Assembly (NCBI RefSeq): GCF_947581915.1
Contig: NZ_CANPWG010000013.1
Location: forward strand, 50,753 to 114,752
Length of the DNA stretch: 64,000 nucleotides
Direction of reading: 5' to 3'
Source: Candidatus Palauibacter scopulicola
Lineage (GTDB): Bacteria; Gemmatimonadota; Gemmatimonadetes; Palauibacterales; Palauibacteraceae
The position numbers and the translations under genes are program-made. The notes below the pieces were generated by a model that did no database searches, was not told the DNA's origin, and saw only the letters and a program-made list of their open reading frames with translations. Shown piece after piece: positions 26,279 through 34,976 of this stretch (position 1 is the stretch's first letter; every line of letters begins with the position of its first letter).

Positions 26279-28603
26279 CTACGGCACGCCGAGTCCCGCG
26301 AGCCGCCCGAACTGGTCGGCGCGCGTGTACGCCTCATCGGCGGCTTCCGCGTTGCCGAGGTGCTCCTCCGTCATCCCCTGCAGGTAATACGCGAGGTAGT
26401 ACTGGGCCGGGATGCTCGACTGCGTGGATGGCTCGGGCCACTCCTCCCATTCCAGCACGTCTTCGACCTCGAACACCTCCCACAGGAGTTCCGCCGTGCG
26501 GACCCGGTCGTTCCACGTCGGCGAGATCGTGTTCGGCATGTACTCGCGCAGGTTCACGAGGTCTTCCGTCTCCGACAGCGGCTCGTTCACGAGCTTGAAG
26601 GCGAGCCCGTGCCGGACGAGGTGCGGCTGCAGCCCCCACTTCCCGTACACGGGCGGGGCGGTGGCCGCGAAGTAGACCGGCCGGTCCCCGAGCGACTGCT
26701 GCATGATGTGGAACACGAGGATGTCGGGGTACAGGATCGAGTCGCCGCCGCGCACGGCCGCCGTCACCGCGCTCGAGACGCTGAACGCCGTGTCGCGGGC
26801 GACGGCGATGCCCGGCGCGAGGCCGTCGATCTGCGCGTCGCTGAGGGCGATGATCGAGCGCGTCGGAGCCGGCGCCGCCGCGTCCACGTAGGGGCTCGCC
26901 GCGTTGGCCGCGTCGAAGGGGCGCTGGCACACGATGGTCGTCGGGGAATCCGCCGCCGACACGCCCGGCTCGCACGGTGTCGTCAGCGACCGCAACTGCT
27001 TCGGATACCAGTTCGTCCCGAGGTAGGAGTGGACGATGACGGTCACGTCCCTCCGAATCCCCTCCACCTCCTGCAGGTACCAGAGGGGGAAGGTGTCGTT
27101 GTCCCCGTTCGTGAACAGCACGGCGTACGGCTCGACCGACTGCAGGATGTTGTACGCCCAGTCGCGGGCCGCCGTGTCCTCCGACCGGTCCGCGCGCGCG
27201 AAGTTGAAGAGGAAGGGGACGAAGGCGACGGCGAGGATCGGCGCCGCCCTCCGGTGCCGCGCGCCGAACCCGGACGGGCGCTCCCGCGGGAGGCGCGTCC
27301 GGTCCGGGGGCACGGCACTCTTCCGCGGTGCCTGGGCGTGCCAGTTGCCCCACAGGGAGACGAGTCCCAACCCGGCGTAGATCCCCCATAACTGGAAGCC
27401 GATGATGTAGAAGTAGTCGCGCTCCCGGACCTCGTGCAGGAGGATGTTCGGCACCTCCTCCAGGTACAGCGAGTAGCCGTACTTGAAGTTGAGATAGAAG
27501 ACGAGCAGCAGCGTGACCGTGAAAAAGAGCGTGCCCGCGTAGACGAAGGTCTTCCGGTCGCTCCTGAAGTGGGTCCAGAGACCGACCAGGGCGAGGAAGA
27601 GGAAGAGCATGCTCGCGGCGACCCGGCCGGCCGGCGGCAGCGAGCGGGCCCACTGCCAGTCGAAGTACTGCCAGTAGTTCGCGTACTGGGCGGAGATCGG
27701 GGCCTGGCGCTGCGTGATCGGCCCCGGGCCGTACTGGTCGCGGATCAGCGACAGGGCCAGCGGCTCGCACGCGACCGAAAACTTGGTGTTGCCGAAGCGG
27801 TCTTCGATCACCTTCGGGGTGACCGCCGAGACGAGCGAGGTACACTCCGGGTCCGCCTCGTCGATAATCGGGTTCTGCGCCGACCGGATGGGGACGAAGA
27901 GGAGCTGCACGGAGTAGCCGACCGCGAACAGCGCCACGGCGAGCCCGAGGACGCGGGGGTTGAGCGCGGCGCGCCAGCGGTGGAGGAGCACGAAGAGCGC
28001 CAGCGCCGGGCCGGGCAGCAGCGACATGGTGTGGTTCGACCAGCCCAGCCCGAGCAGGAGCGCGATGAGCACGAGCAGCCGGTTCCCGCGCGCGGTGTCC
28101 GCCTCGTCCACCCACAGCATCGTCAGGTAGCTCACGAGCGACACGACGAAGAGCGACAGCGTGTAGACCTTCTCGTTCAGATTCGACTGGGTCCACACGG
28201 TGAAGGCGGTGGCCCCGATCCACACCGCGACCATCGAGGCCACGAGGATCTCGTGCCGGTTCTCGCGGAAGTGCGCGACCATGCGCGCCACGGCGAGAAA
28301 GGAGAAGAAGCTCGCGCCGGCGGAGAGGGTGGCGCTGAGGATGTTGATGCGGAGCGCGACGGGGAGTCCCGTGAACTCGAGGAGCGTGGACCACACCCGC
28401 CCCACGAGCACGAAGCCGGGGTTCCCCGGCGGGTGCGGCAGCCCGAGGATGTGCGCCGTCGTCACGTACTCGGACGTGTCCCAGAACCCGGTCGTCGGCG
28501 CGATCGTCAGCAGGTAGAGCGACCACACGGCGAGGGCCGTCAACAGCCCCCACAGACGCAACGTCAGCGGACCGACCTTCTCGCGCTCGATGCCGTTCAT
28601 CAC
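26279..28603 (-). CDS. DUF2723 (GT-C-like) polytopic membrane protein, copy 1
   Basis: This 774-residue protein is collinear with and closely related to the downstream gene: same 'MNGIERGKVGPLTLRLWGLL'-like start (here with EREK), same 'GFWDTSEY...LGLPHPPGNP' site, same 'ERDYFYIIGFQLWGIYAGLGL' block and same 'YGDNDTFPLWY'/'NGDNDTFPLWY' segment in the soluble half. The pair is a clear tandem duplication. Functional inference is as for the paralogue: a membrane glycosyltransferase of the GT-C group. It ends 19 bp before the second copy and follows the propeller block with an 89-bp gap. Confidence 0.82.
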   Translation of the reverse strand: MMNGIEREKVGPLTLRLWGLLTALAVWSLYLLTIAPTTGFWDTSEYVTTAHILGLPHPPGNPGFVLVGRVWSTLLEFTGLPVALRINILSATLSAGASFFSFLAVARMVAHFRENRHEILVASMVAVWIGATAFTVWTQSNLNEKVYTLSLFVVSLVSYLTMLWVDEADTARGNRLLVLIALLLGLGWSNHTMSLLPGPALALFVLLHRWRAALNPRVLGLAVALFAVGYSVQLLFVPIRSAQNPIIDEADPECTSLVSAVTPKVIEDRFGNTKFSVACEPLALSLIRDQYGPGPITQRQAPISAQYANYWQYFDWQWARSLPPAGRVAASMLFLFLALVGLWTHFRSDRKTFVYAGTLFFTVTLLLVFYLNFKYGYSLYLEEVPNILLHEVRERDYFYIIGFQLWGIYAGLGLVSLWGNWHAQAPRKSAVPPDRTRLPRERPSGFGARHRRAAPILAVAFVPFLFNFARADRSEDTAARDWAYNILQSVEPYAVLFTNGDNDTFPLWYLQEVEGIRRDVTVIVHSYLGTNWYPKQLRSLTTPCEPGVSAADSPTTIVCQRPFDAANAASPYVDAAAPAPTRSIIALSDAQIDGLAPGIAVARDTAFSVSSAVTAAVRGGDSILYPDILVFHIMQQSLGDRPVYFAATAPPVYGKWGLQPHLVRHGLAFKLVNEPLSETEDLVNLREYMPNTISPTWNDRVRTAELLWEVFEVEDVLEWEEWPEPSTQSSIPAQYYLAYYLQGMTEEHLGNAEAADEAYTRADQFGRLAGLGVP

Positions 28604-28692
28604 GCCGGTATTACGCCGCTCCGTTCCCGAGGTTCGCGTGGCGCGCCGAAACTAGCCCCCGGCCGCAACGGGAGCGAGCCGCCGGCGGGCCG

Positions 28693-29919
28693 TCAGGGGT
28701 TGGAGCGGGTGAGGGGCCAGAGTTGGACGTATTCGATCTGGAATTCGTCGTAGGTGGCGCCGAGGAGGTAGTCGGGGCCGATTTCGAAGATGCGCAGGCC
28801 CGGCGGGGTCTCCAGGCGGCCGAGGACCCGGCCCGCGGGGTCGAATACGGTCCAGATGCGGCGCGTTTCGCCGGCGCGGCGGTATTCCTCGACCCAGAGA
28901 TGATCGAGTTCGTCCACGCGGATGCTGGTGAAGGCCGGGAAGGCGTCGGTCAGCGGCATGTCGGCCACGTCGGCCAGCGCGGCGGACCGTTCCGGCCCGG
29001 ACAGGTTCTCGTACCGCCGGGCGAAATGGGCGTCCAGGTCCGCGCGGGTCGGGCGCCTGGCCTCGTGCTCCAGCCGCACGATCCTCGCCAGCCGGCCGTC
29101 GGTGGCGTGGGCGCGGAATTCGTAGCGGTCGTTCGTGCCCAGCACGACCAGGTCGCCCCACACGGCGGAGATCGGGTTGCGGCCGAAGGGGTGCGGCCGG
29201 ACGGACATGTCTTCGGCACTGGCCGCCCACTCGCTGCCGGGATGCGTGCCCAGCGTCGCATGCACGCCGCCGTCCGGTTCGACGACCGCGTACTCCACCT
29301 CCCGCCGCGACAGGCCGTCCGGAAACTCGCCGCCGGTGAAGCGAAACCCGGATGAGGAGACGACGACCAGCTTCCCGTCCGGCAGAACTCCGGCCAGGCT
29401 CTGGTAGGGATCCGGCAGCCGGGAGGTGCGGCCGAGTTCGCCGTTCGCGTCGAAGACGGTGAACCGTCTCGCGCCCCTGTCCGAGGCGGAGATGGAATCG
29501 CCGGGCCAAGCCCCGACCCCGGAGGGCGCACCGCGGCTGAATTCCCCCGGCCCCTCGCCCTCCCCGCCCCAGGATTGCAGGTGGGTGCCGGAGCCGTCGA
29601 ATGCCCGCAGTTCGCCGGAACCCGTGTTGGCGACGAGGATCCTTCCATCCGGCAGCCGGGTCGCATCCGCCACCCGAAACAGTTCGTACGCCGGGTCGCC
29701 CTCGACGGCGCCGATCGAGAGCGCGGGCTCCGCCCCGATCCGCCAGCCGAGCCGCGAGTCCGCCGCGGGCGCCTCGTTCTCCACGATCGTCACGCCCGCA
29801 CTGTCCCGCACGACCGTCTGAAGACCGGCGCTCGCCCCCTCTACGCCGCCGTACGCAGCGAAAGAGGCCGCCGTCGCGAATAACGCGGTGCGAACGATGT
29901 TCCGCATGGCGTGCCGCAT
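28693..29919 (-). CDS. exported six-bladed beta-propeller protein (propeller 6 of the block)
   Basis: This protein of about 408 residues starts with a Sec signal ('IVRTALFATAASFAAYGG') followed by the family opening 'VRDSAGVTIVENEAP'. Repeated blade strands such as 'RLPDGRILVANTGSGELRAFD' (split after ANTG) lead to the hallmark 'GGEGEGPGEFSRG'. The ATG at 29919 has a GGAG site 9 bp upstream and I prefer it. A GTG at 29949 would overlap the previous stop by 4 bp and add 10 residues. It is most similar in layout to the propeller gene at 32312-33634, sharing 'DLVV..TNDRYE.RA' and 'ADMPL.DAFPAF'. Role unknown. Confidence 0.78.
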   Translation of the reverse strand: MRHAMRNIVRTALFATAASFAAYGGVEGASAGLQTVVRDSAGVTIVENEAPAADSRLGWRIGAEPALSIGAVEGDPAYELFRVADATRLPDGRILVANTGSGELRAFDGSGTHLQSWGGEGEGPGEFSRGAPSGVGAWPGDSISASDRGARRFTVFDANGELGRTSRLPDPYQSLAGVLPDGKLVVVSSSGFRFTGGEFPDGLSRREVEYAVVEPDGGVHATLGTHPGSEWAASAEDMSVRPHPFGRNPISAVWGDLVVLGTNDRYEFRAHATDGRLARIVRLEHEARRPTRADLDAHFARRYENLSGPERSAALADVADMPLTDAFPAFTSIRVDELDHLWVEEYRRAGETRRIWTVFDPAGRVLGRLETPPGLRIFEIGPDYLLGATYDEFQIEYVQLWPLTRSNP

Positions 29920-29945
29920 GGTGTGCCGCTCCGGATTCCGGGGTC

Positions 29946-31154
29946 TCACATACGTTCTCCAATATCCTGCAGCGCCGTGGGAAGGGGGTAGAGGGAGACG
30001 TATTCGATGTCGAGTTCGTCCTGCTCGATGACGATGAGATGCCGCTCGCCGACACGGGTCAGCCTGGCGCTCGCGGGCAGCGCGATGCGGCCGAGAAGGC
30101 GCCCTGCGCCGTCAAACGCGAGCCAGCGCTCGCCCTCCGGATCCCCGGGGCGGCGCCACTCCTGCACCCAGAAGCCGCCGGCCGGGGTGGCGCGGAGTCC
30201 GGACACGGTGCCGAACTCCTCGGCGGCCGGCGCGGCGTCGAAGAACCTCGCCGCCTGCTGCCGCTCCTCGGGGGGCGCGCTTCGGAGCGTCTCCTCCCGC
30301 GCCGCGTCCACATGCGCCCGCCTGACGGTCCGGTCGCGCCCCGTCCAGCGGACCCGTCGGGTCAGGCGCCCGCCGGGATCGAGGATCCTGACCTCGTACG
30401 CGTTGCCCGTCGTCAGCGCGATGGCGTCGTCGAGGGCCGCCGCACCGGCCAGACCCTCGAAGTGCCGGGGCATGAGCCGCGTTTCCCCCGCGATTTCGAC
30501 GGGTCCGAGGTGCCATCCCGGGACGTTGAACACCGTGTCCCGGAGCGCTCCGGACCCGGCGTAGCGGAGACCGATGAGCGGCGACCAGGCGAAGTCCCGC
30601 GCTCGCGTCATCAGCAGGCTGGTGACGAGCACGCTCCCGTCCCGGAAGCGCCCGCCGGGCAGCGGGGCGGCCGGGAGCGGGCGCATCGGGTTCACCGAGA
30701 GAAAGCTCCCGCCCGCGGTCCAGTAGGCGAGCCGTCGATTGCGCCAGTCATAGATGACGAGGGAGTCCGCCCCCGCCTTCCACACCCTCTGCGGGAGACC
30801 GAATTCGCGCGGGCCTTCGCCGAGCGAGCCGAAGTGCGCCCGGAGCGTGCCATCTGCGGCGAATATCCGGATCAGGGGCTCGATCTGGCTCACGACGACG
30901 ACGGATCCGTCGTCCAGTTCAACGGCGTCGGGGACGCGGAACATCTGGTATTCGGGCGGACCGTCCTGTCTTCCCAGCCGGAGCGTCGCCGGCCCCGGCA
31001 GGACGAACTCGGGGATGTCTCCGCGGTTCTCGACGATCTGGATGCCCGCGCTGTCGCGCACCTGGAAGTCCTGAAGCGAGTCGCCGGACGCGGGGTCGCA
31101 CCAGATCCCCAGGGCGGCAGCCGCCAGGATCGTTGTCTTCCGGACGTTGTTCAC
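29946..31154 (-). CDS. exported six-bladed beta-propeller protein (propeller 5)
   Basis: This 402-residue protein has an N-terminal signal ('TTILAAAALGIWCDPASG') and the family opening 'VRDSAGIQIVENRGD'. Blade motifs include 'ELDDGSVVVVSQIEPLIRIF' and the hallmark 'GSLGEGPREFGLP'. It starts with GTG and has a strong GGGAGG ribosome site 6 bp ahead, one of the best in the block. It lies 12 bp after propeller 4 and its stop overlaps a possible GTG of propeller 6. No catalytic motif is seen, so it is presumably a binding or scaffold protein. Confidence 0.78.
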   Translation of the reverse strand: MNNVRKTTILAAAALGIWCDPASGDSLQDFQVRDSAGIQIVENRGDIPEFVLPGPATLRLGRQDGPPEYQMFRVPDAVELDDGSVVVVSQIEPLIRIFAADGTLRAHFGSLGEGPREFGLPQRVWKAGADSLVIYDWRNRRLAYWTAGGSFLSVNPMRPLPAAPLPGGRFRDGSVLVTSLLMTRARDFAWSPLIGLRYAGSGALRDTVFNVPGWHLGPVEIAGETRLMPRHFEGLAGAAALDDAIALTTGNAYEVRILDPGGRLTRRVRWTGRDRTVRRAHVDAAREETLRSAPPEERQQAARFFDAAPAAEEFGTVSGLRATPAGGFWVQEWRRPGDPEGERWLAFDGAGRLLGRIALPASARLTRVGERHLIVIEQDELDIEYVSLYPLPTALQDIGERM

Positions 31155-31166
31155 GCGTTCCTCCCG

Positions 31167-32315
31167 CTACGGGATTCGGGTGAAGCGGACGCGGGCGGCG
31201 CGCCAGATGTCGAGGGAGTCGCGCGTCGTGCCGTAGAGTTCCGTCTCGGTGGCCCAGGCGGGATACGCGAGGTGTTCGACGCGGCGCGGCCAGCGGTATC
31301 GGGCCTCCAGCGTGCCCTCGCGGTAGACATCGGCCTCGCGCATCTCATCTCCGTCGACCCCGGTCTTCTCCACCCACAGCCGGCCGGCGCGGTCGAAGAA
31401 GAGTTCGGCCAGGACCGGCTTGCGGTCGGGGACCCCGAACGGGTGGTCGCGCAGGTCGAACCTCTCCTTCTCCTGGTCGATCCGGGCCTGGGCGCGGCGG
31501 CGCTCATCCGGGCTCAACTCCGGTCCCCGCAGCGGCGCTTCGATACGCGACGTGCTCCCGTCGGGGTGGTGGAGCGCGATCGCGTAGGCGGAGTTGACGG
31601 CCGTGGCCCACCAGCCGCCCGGCCCGTGCCCGTGAATCCACAGCGGACCGAAGGGCTGGTAGACGTAGAAGGTGGCAGCCTGGTCGCCTATCCTGATGTC
31701 GACCGGGCTGAAGCCGGTGGCCTGCTCGTCGGCCGTCGCCATCGGAACCGTGTCCACGGCCATGCCCGGACCCAGGTGGAAGCGCGTGAGCCGGGTCTCG
31801 CCGGCCATCGTGCCGAGATCCACGACGCGGCCCTCCGCGTCGAAGGTGACCGGAGCGACGAGGTTGAAGGAGGCGTTGACGCTCCTCAGGCTGCGCGCGT
31901 ACTCCGCCCCGTCCTCGCCTAGCCAGAACGCGCTGTAGCGGGCGCTCTCCCGCACCCACAGGAGACCCTCGGGCCCGAACGTCATGCAGCAGGGGTTCGT
32001 CAGCTCGCCGGGACCGTCCCCCTGGCCTCCCAGACGGAAGGCGAAGCGCCCGTCCGCCTCGAACACCCGCACCTCGTGCGTCTGGTAGTCCGCGACGATC
32101 ACCCGCCCGCGGTCGTCCGCCACCACCGAGCCGATTCTTGTGAACAGGTAGGGATCTTCCCCCTCGACCTCGCCGATCTCGAGGTCGATCACCCCCTCGA
32201 AGACCGGGATATCGGGCGGCGGAGCGGGGCGTTCATCCTCATCCGCGCACGCGGCGACGCCCGCGAGCAGCGCGCCCGCGAGCAGCGCGCCCGCGACCGG
32301 GATTGCGGGCTTCAC
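31167..32315 (-). CDS. beta-propeller lipoprotein (propeller 4)
   Basis: This is a lipoprotein of about 382 residues. The GTG at 32315 overlaps the previous TGA by 4 bp and gives a short signal ('VAGALLAGALLAGVAAC') with lipobox; the longer open frame upstream is antisense-like, high-Arg sequence. The mature part lacks the 'RDSAG' opening but has blades such as 'VVADDRGRVIVADYQTHEVR' and the hallmark 'GGQGDGPGELTNPCC', and ends 'SLDIWRAARVRFTRIP'. It is the most divergent of the six propellers. Confidence 0.76.
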   Translation of the reverse strand: MKPAIPVAGALLAGALLAGVAACADEDERPAPPPDIPVFEGVIDLEIGEVEGEDPYLFTRIGSVVADDRGRVIVADYQTHEVRVFEADGRFAFRLGGQGDGPGELTNPCCMTFGPEGLLWVRESARYSAFWLGEDGAEYARSLRSVNASFNLVAPVTFDAEGRVVDLGTMAGETRLTRFHLGPGMAVDTVPMATADEQATGFSPVDIRIGDQAATFYVYQPFGPLWIHGHGPGGWWATAVNSAYAIALHHPDGSTSRIEAPLRGPELSPDERRRAQARIDQEKERFDLRDHPFGVPDRKPVLAELFFDRAGRLWVEKTGVDGDEMREADVYREGTLEARYRWPRRVEHLAYPAWATETELYGTTRDSLDIWRAARVRFTRIP

Positions 32316-33634
32316 GAGCCGGAGCGGTCGAGGGGCCAGGACTCGACGTATTCGATGCCGAGGTCGTCGGTCCGCGTGCCGAGGATGTAGTCCTCGCCGA
32401 TCTCTCTGACGCGGAAGCTCCCGGGCATCTCGACCAGCCCGAGGGCGCGGCCCTCCGGAGCGAACACGGTCCACAGCCGGTGCTCCTCTCCCGGAAGTCG
32501 GTATTCCCGGACCCAGAGGTATCCCAGCCGGTCGACGCGCACTTCGGCGAAGGCGGGGAACGCCTCGACGAGCGGCATGTCGCCGACCGCGTCCAGCGCC
32601 TCGGGCCGGTCGGGGTTCTGCCGGGCGACGTAGTCGCGCAGGTCGCCCCGGGTCGGCGCGCGGGCCTCGTGGTCGCGGCGGACGATCCTCGCGAGCGACC
32701 CATCGGGCCGGTACGCGCGGATCTCGTACCGGTCGTTGGTGGTTATGACGACCAGATCCGCCCAGACGAGCGGGTACGCATTGCGACTGAAGGGATAGGG
32801 GCGGGGAAAAGGCGATCCGTCGACCGTGTTCACCATGTACAGTTCCGATCCGCGGTACGCGCCCAGGTCCCGCTGCACGCTCCCGTCCGCTCGGAGGATG
32901 CCGTACTCCACATCCGGTCGGATGATCTCCGAGGTGCCCGGCTCACCGCGCTCGAACGTCGTGAGCGTGGCGGCGAAGACGCTCCCGTCGGGCAGCGGTC
33001 CGACGACCGACTGGTAGCCGCCCTCCAGCCTGAGAGCGCGGCCGAACGTTCCATCCGTGGAGAAGATGGAGATCCGGCCGCTGAACGGATCTCTGGCCAT
33101 CAGCGAGTCGCCCGGCCACGGTTCCAGTCCGCTCGGAGCCATGGCTCCGAATTCGCCGGGACCGTCGCCCTGGCCTCCCCATGAGGCGAGGTGGAGGCCG
33201 CTCGGGTCGTACACGCGAAGCTCGCCGGTGCCCGCGTTGGCGACCACGATCCGTCCGTCCGAGAGCCGCATCGCGCCGCCGACGCGGAAGAGTTCGTAGG
33301 CAGGGTCACCCTCCGCCGTCCCGATCGACACGGTGGCTTGCAGGCCGACCCGCCACCCCAGCCGCGAGTCGAGCGGAGGCCGCTGGTTCTCGACAATCGT
33401 GACCCCGGCGCTGTCCCGCACCGTGCTCTGCTGGCCGCCGTCGCCGCCGCCGCACGCCACAGAGCACACCACAGAGAGGGAGCCGAGGATGAGCGCGGGC
33501 GTGGCCAAGGCAGCCCGTGGCAAACCCCCTGCTGCGTTCGAGCGGCGATTGCGCCTCGCCGCTCTCGGCGCTGACGCAGGGTTTTGCCACGGGCTGCCAG
33601 GCGTCCGCATCGTTCGCGCGATTCGGATTGTCAT
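32312..33634 (-). CDS. beta-propeller lipoprotein (propeller 3) with repeat-extended N-terminus
   Basis: The 440-residue frame encodes a signal and lipobox ('LGSLSVVCSVAC'), the opening 'VRDSAGVTIVENQRP' and blades with hallmark 'GGQGDGPGEFGAM'. About 40 Arg/Pro/Ala-rich residues precede the signal. They are encoded by a 90-bp palindromic repeat (33509-33598), so the extended n-region probably arose by repeat insertion. ATG at 33634 or 33610 could start it. A candidate ECF promoter lies 50-75 bp upstream, so this gene may begin a sub-transcript that runs on through propellers 4 to 6. Confidence 0.75.
   Translation of the reverse strand: MTIRIARTMRTPGSPWQNPASAPRAARRNRRSNAAGGLPRAALATPALILGSLSVVCSVACGGGDGGQQSTVRDSAGVTIVENQRPPLDSRLGWRVGLQATVSIGTAEGDPAYELFRVGGAMRLSDGRIVVANAGTGELRVYDPSGLHLASWGGQGDGPGEFGAMAPSGLEPWPGDSLMARDPFSGRISIFSTDGTFGRALRLEGGYQSVVGPLPDGSVFAATLTTFERGEPGTSEIIRPDVEYGILRADGSVQRDLGAYRGSELYMVNTVDGSPFPRPYPFSRNAYPLVWADLVVITTNDRYEIRAYRPDGSLARIVRRDHEARAPTRGDLRDYVARQNPDRPEALDAVGDMPLVEAFPAFAEVRVDRLGYLWVREYRLPGEEHRLWTVFAPEGRALGLVEMPGSFRVREIGEDYILGTRTDDLGIEYVESWPLDRSGS
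33509..33598. repeat. 90-bp near-perfect palindromic element (REP/BIME-like)
   Basis: The outer arms GGCAGCCCGTGGC (33509-33521) and GCCACGGGCTGCC (33586-33598) are exact complements, and pairing continues inward with small mismatches. An inner pair GAGCGGCGA / TCGCCGCTC forms a second perfect stem. The whole unit would fold into one long hairpin. It sits in the 5' part of propeller 3 and shares its arm sequence with sites near 15602, 43929 and 47163. Confidence 0.65.
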
Positions 33635-33684
33635 GACGTGTCCAGGGAAGGAAGGCGGAATCGGTTCAGCCGCACCGAACCGGA

Positions 33685-33710
33685 GACACGATCAACGACG
33701 CCTTGGTTGC
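33685..33710 (-). promoter_or_regulatory. candidate ECF sigma promoter A (before propeller 3)
   Basis: On the minus strand GCGCAACCAA (-35 core GCAACC, 33705-33710) is followed after 15 bp by GTGTC (33685-33689). The same layout precedes the ECF sigma gene itself (40836-40861) and propeller 1 (36130-36156). The AAC-type -35 is typical of ECF promoters. The start codon lies about 50 bp downstream of the -10. Confidence 0.55.
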
Positions 33711-33752
33711 GCGGAGCCCGAGCGGACCTCGGGTGACGCTGGCCGGCGTTGC

Positions 33753-34976
33753 CTACCGAGTTCTTGGGATCAGCTCGTAGACGGTGACGCTTTCTACGTC
33801 CAGGTGGTCGCGGAGGACTCCCAGGACGAGCCCCTCGGTTACGTCGAGGATTCGGAAGCGGAGTGGGGTCTCTACCTGTCCCAGCCACTCGCCGTCGGGG
33901 GAGATGACGGTGTAAGGGGAGCCCTCTTCGGGGTAGGCGGGGCGGTAGGAGGGCAGCCATACGTTGCCGTCGGCATCGGCGAAGGGGGTGCCGAAGAACG
34001 GGACCGGCTGGCCGATCATGGCGCGATACTCGGCCATGGCTTCCTGGATGAGATCCTCGCGCCGAGCTTCGGACCCTACACGATTCCGGCGGTAGAGCAC
34101 CCGGATGTAGGGCTCGCCGTGCTCCAGGAGTTCCGCGGCCAGCAGGTTGGGCTCGGGCCGCCAGCGCACGATCTGGGTGACCGTGCCGTCAGGCAGGCGC
34201 CAGGTGATCTCGGGTCGGTCGGATCGGGTGTAGACGAACTGCCCCGCGGCCACCGTGACCTCGCCCATGGACCGGATGATCGGGGATTCCTCCCCCGACC
34301 GCTGACTCGGGAAGTGGTCGTACGACGCGACGGTGTCGAGAGCGCCGGTTTCGATATCGAACACGGTCATGTGCCCGGCGAGCCACTCGGTGTCGATATC
34401 GATCCAGAGACTGGCGGGGTGTCGGTTCCAGAGCAGCAGCTCGCCGGATGCACCGATCCCGGCCACGCCGAAGTGCCCCGCCCGAGGGAGGCTCGAGATG
34501 CGCGCGACCGAGTCGCCGACGAAGAGCGTCAGGCGGGACAGACGATCATCGGGCACGAGGACGCTGTCCCGGCCCAGGACGAACACCGCGTGGGGGGAGA
34601 TGACCTCGCCCGGTCCCTCTCCGGCGGTGGCGAGCACCTCGTGCGTCGTGCCGTCCGGGCTCAGGACGACCATGCCGCTGTACCAGGCGACGACGGCGCT
34701 TCCATCCGGCATGAGCCGGCCGGCGTCGATGAACTGGAATTCGAAGTCGCCGGGGTTCGCCCCGTGCCGGTACCGCGGTTCCGCCGCGAGGGCGAAGGGC
34801 GCCTCGCCCTCCGGCCGGCCGGCATACTCGACGATCCGCACGCCGGCGCTGTCCCGGACCTGGACCGCGATGTCGTCGGTAAGCCGGGGCTCCCCCCCGC
34901 AGGCGACGAAGACCGCCGCCAGGACCGGTATGCGGCTCGGCGTGAGTATGCGGCTCAGCGGCTGTGCGCGGTGCAT
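33753..34976 (-). CDS. beta-propeller lipoprotein (propeller 2)
   Basis: This 407-residue lipoprotein has the signal 'IPVLAAVFVAC' as lipobox, then 'VQVRDSAGVRIVEYAGRPEG'. Blade strands include 'LMPDGSAVVAWYSGMVVLS', and the hallmark 'ATAGEGPGEVISP' is present. The ATG at 34976 overlaps the TGA of propeller 1 by one base each way (ATGA), so the long upstream open frame is not used. A 118-bp gap with ECF promoter A follows, making this the last gene before an internal promoter. Confidence 0.78.
   Translation of the reverse strand: MHRAQPLSRILTPSRIPVLAAVFVACGGEPRLTDDIAVQVRDSAGVRIVEYAGRPEGEAPFALAAEPRYRHGANPGDFEFQFIDAGRLMPDGSAVVAWYSGMVVLSPDGTTHEVLATAGEGPGEVISPHAVFVLGRDSVLVPDDRLSRLTLFVGDSVARISSLPRAGHFGVAGIGASGELLLWNRHPASLWIDIDTEWLAGHMTVFDIETGALDTVASYDHFPSQRSGEESPIIRSMGEVTVAAGQFVYTRSDRPEITWRLPDGTVTQIVRWRPEPNLLAAELLEHGEPYIRVLYRRNRVGSEARREDLIQEAMAEYRAMIGQPVPFFGTPFADADGNVWLPSYRPAYPEEGSPYTVISPDGEWLGQVETPLRFRILDVTEGLVLGVLRDHLDVESVTVYELIPRTR

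Noticed and set aside
24007..26598. 863-codon plus-strand frame opposite the DUF2723 gene
   Set aside because: Antisense shadow in high-GC DNA; composition is Arg/Glu/Val-rich without domains.
28604..28660. Leaderless promoter (TAATAC) before the first DUF2723 gene
   Set aside because: The match to a -10 is weak and has no -35. Not reported as a feature.
32312..32474. N-terminal extension of propeller 4 into propeller 3
   Set aside because: Sequence is an Arg-rich shadow. The GTG at 32315 gives a lipobox signal and a 4-bp overlap.
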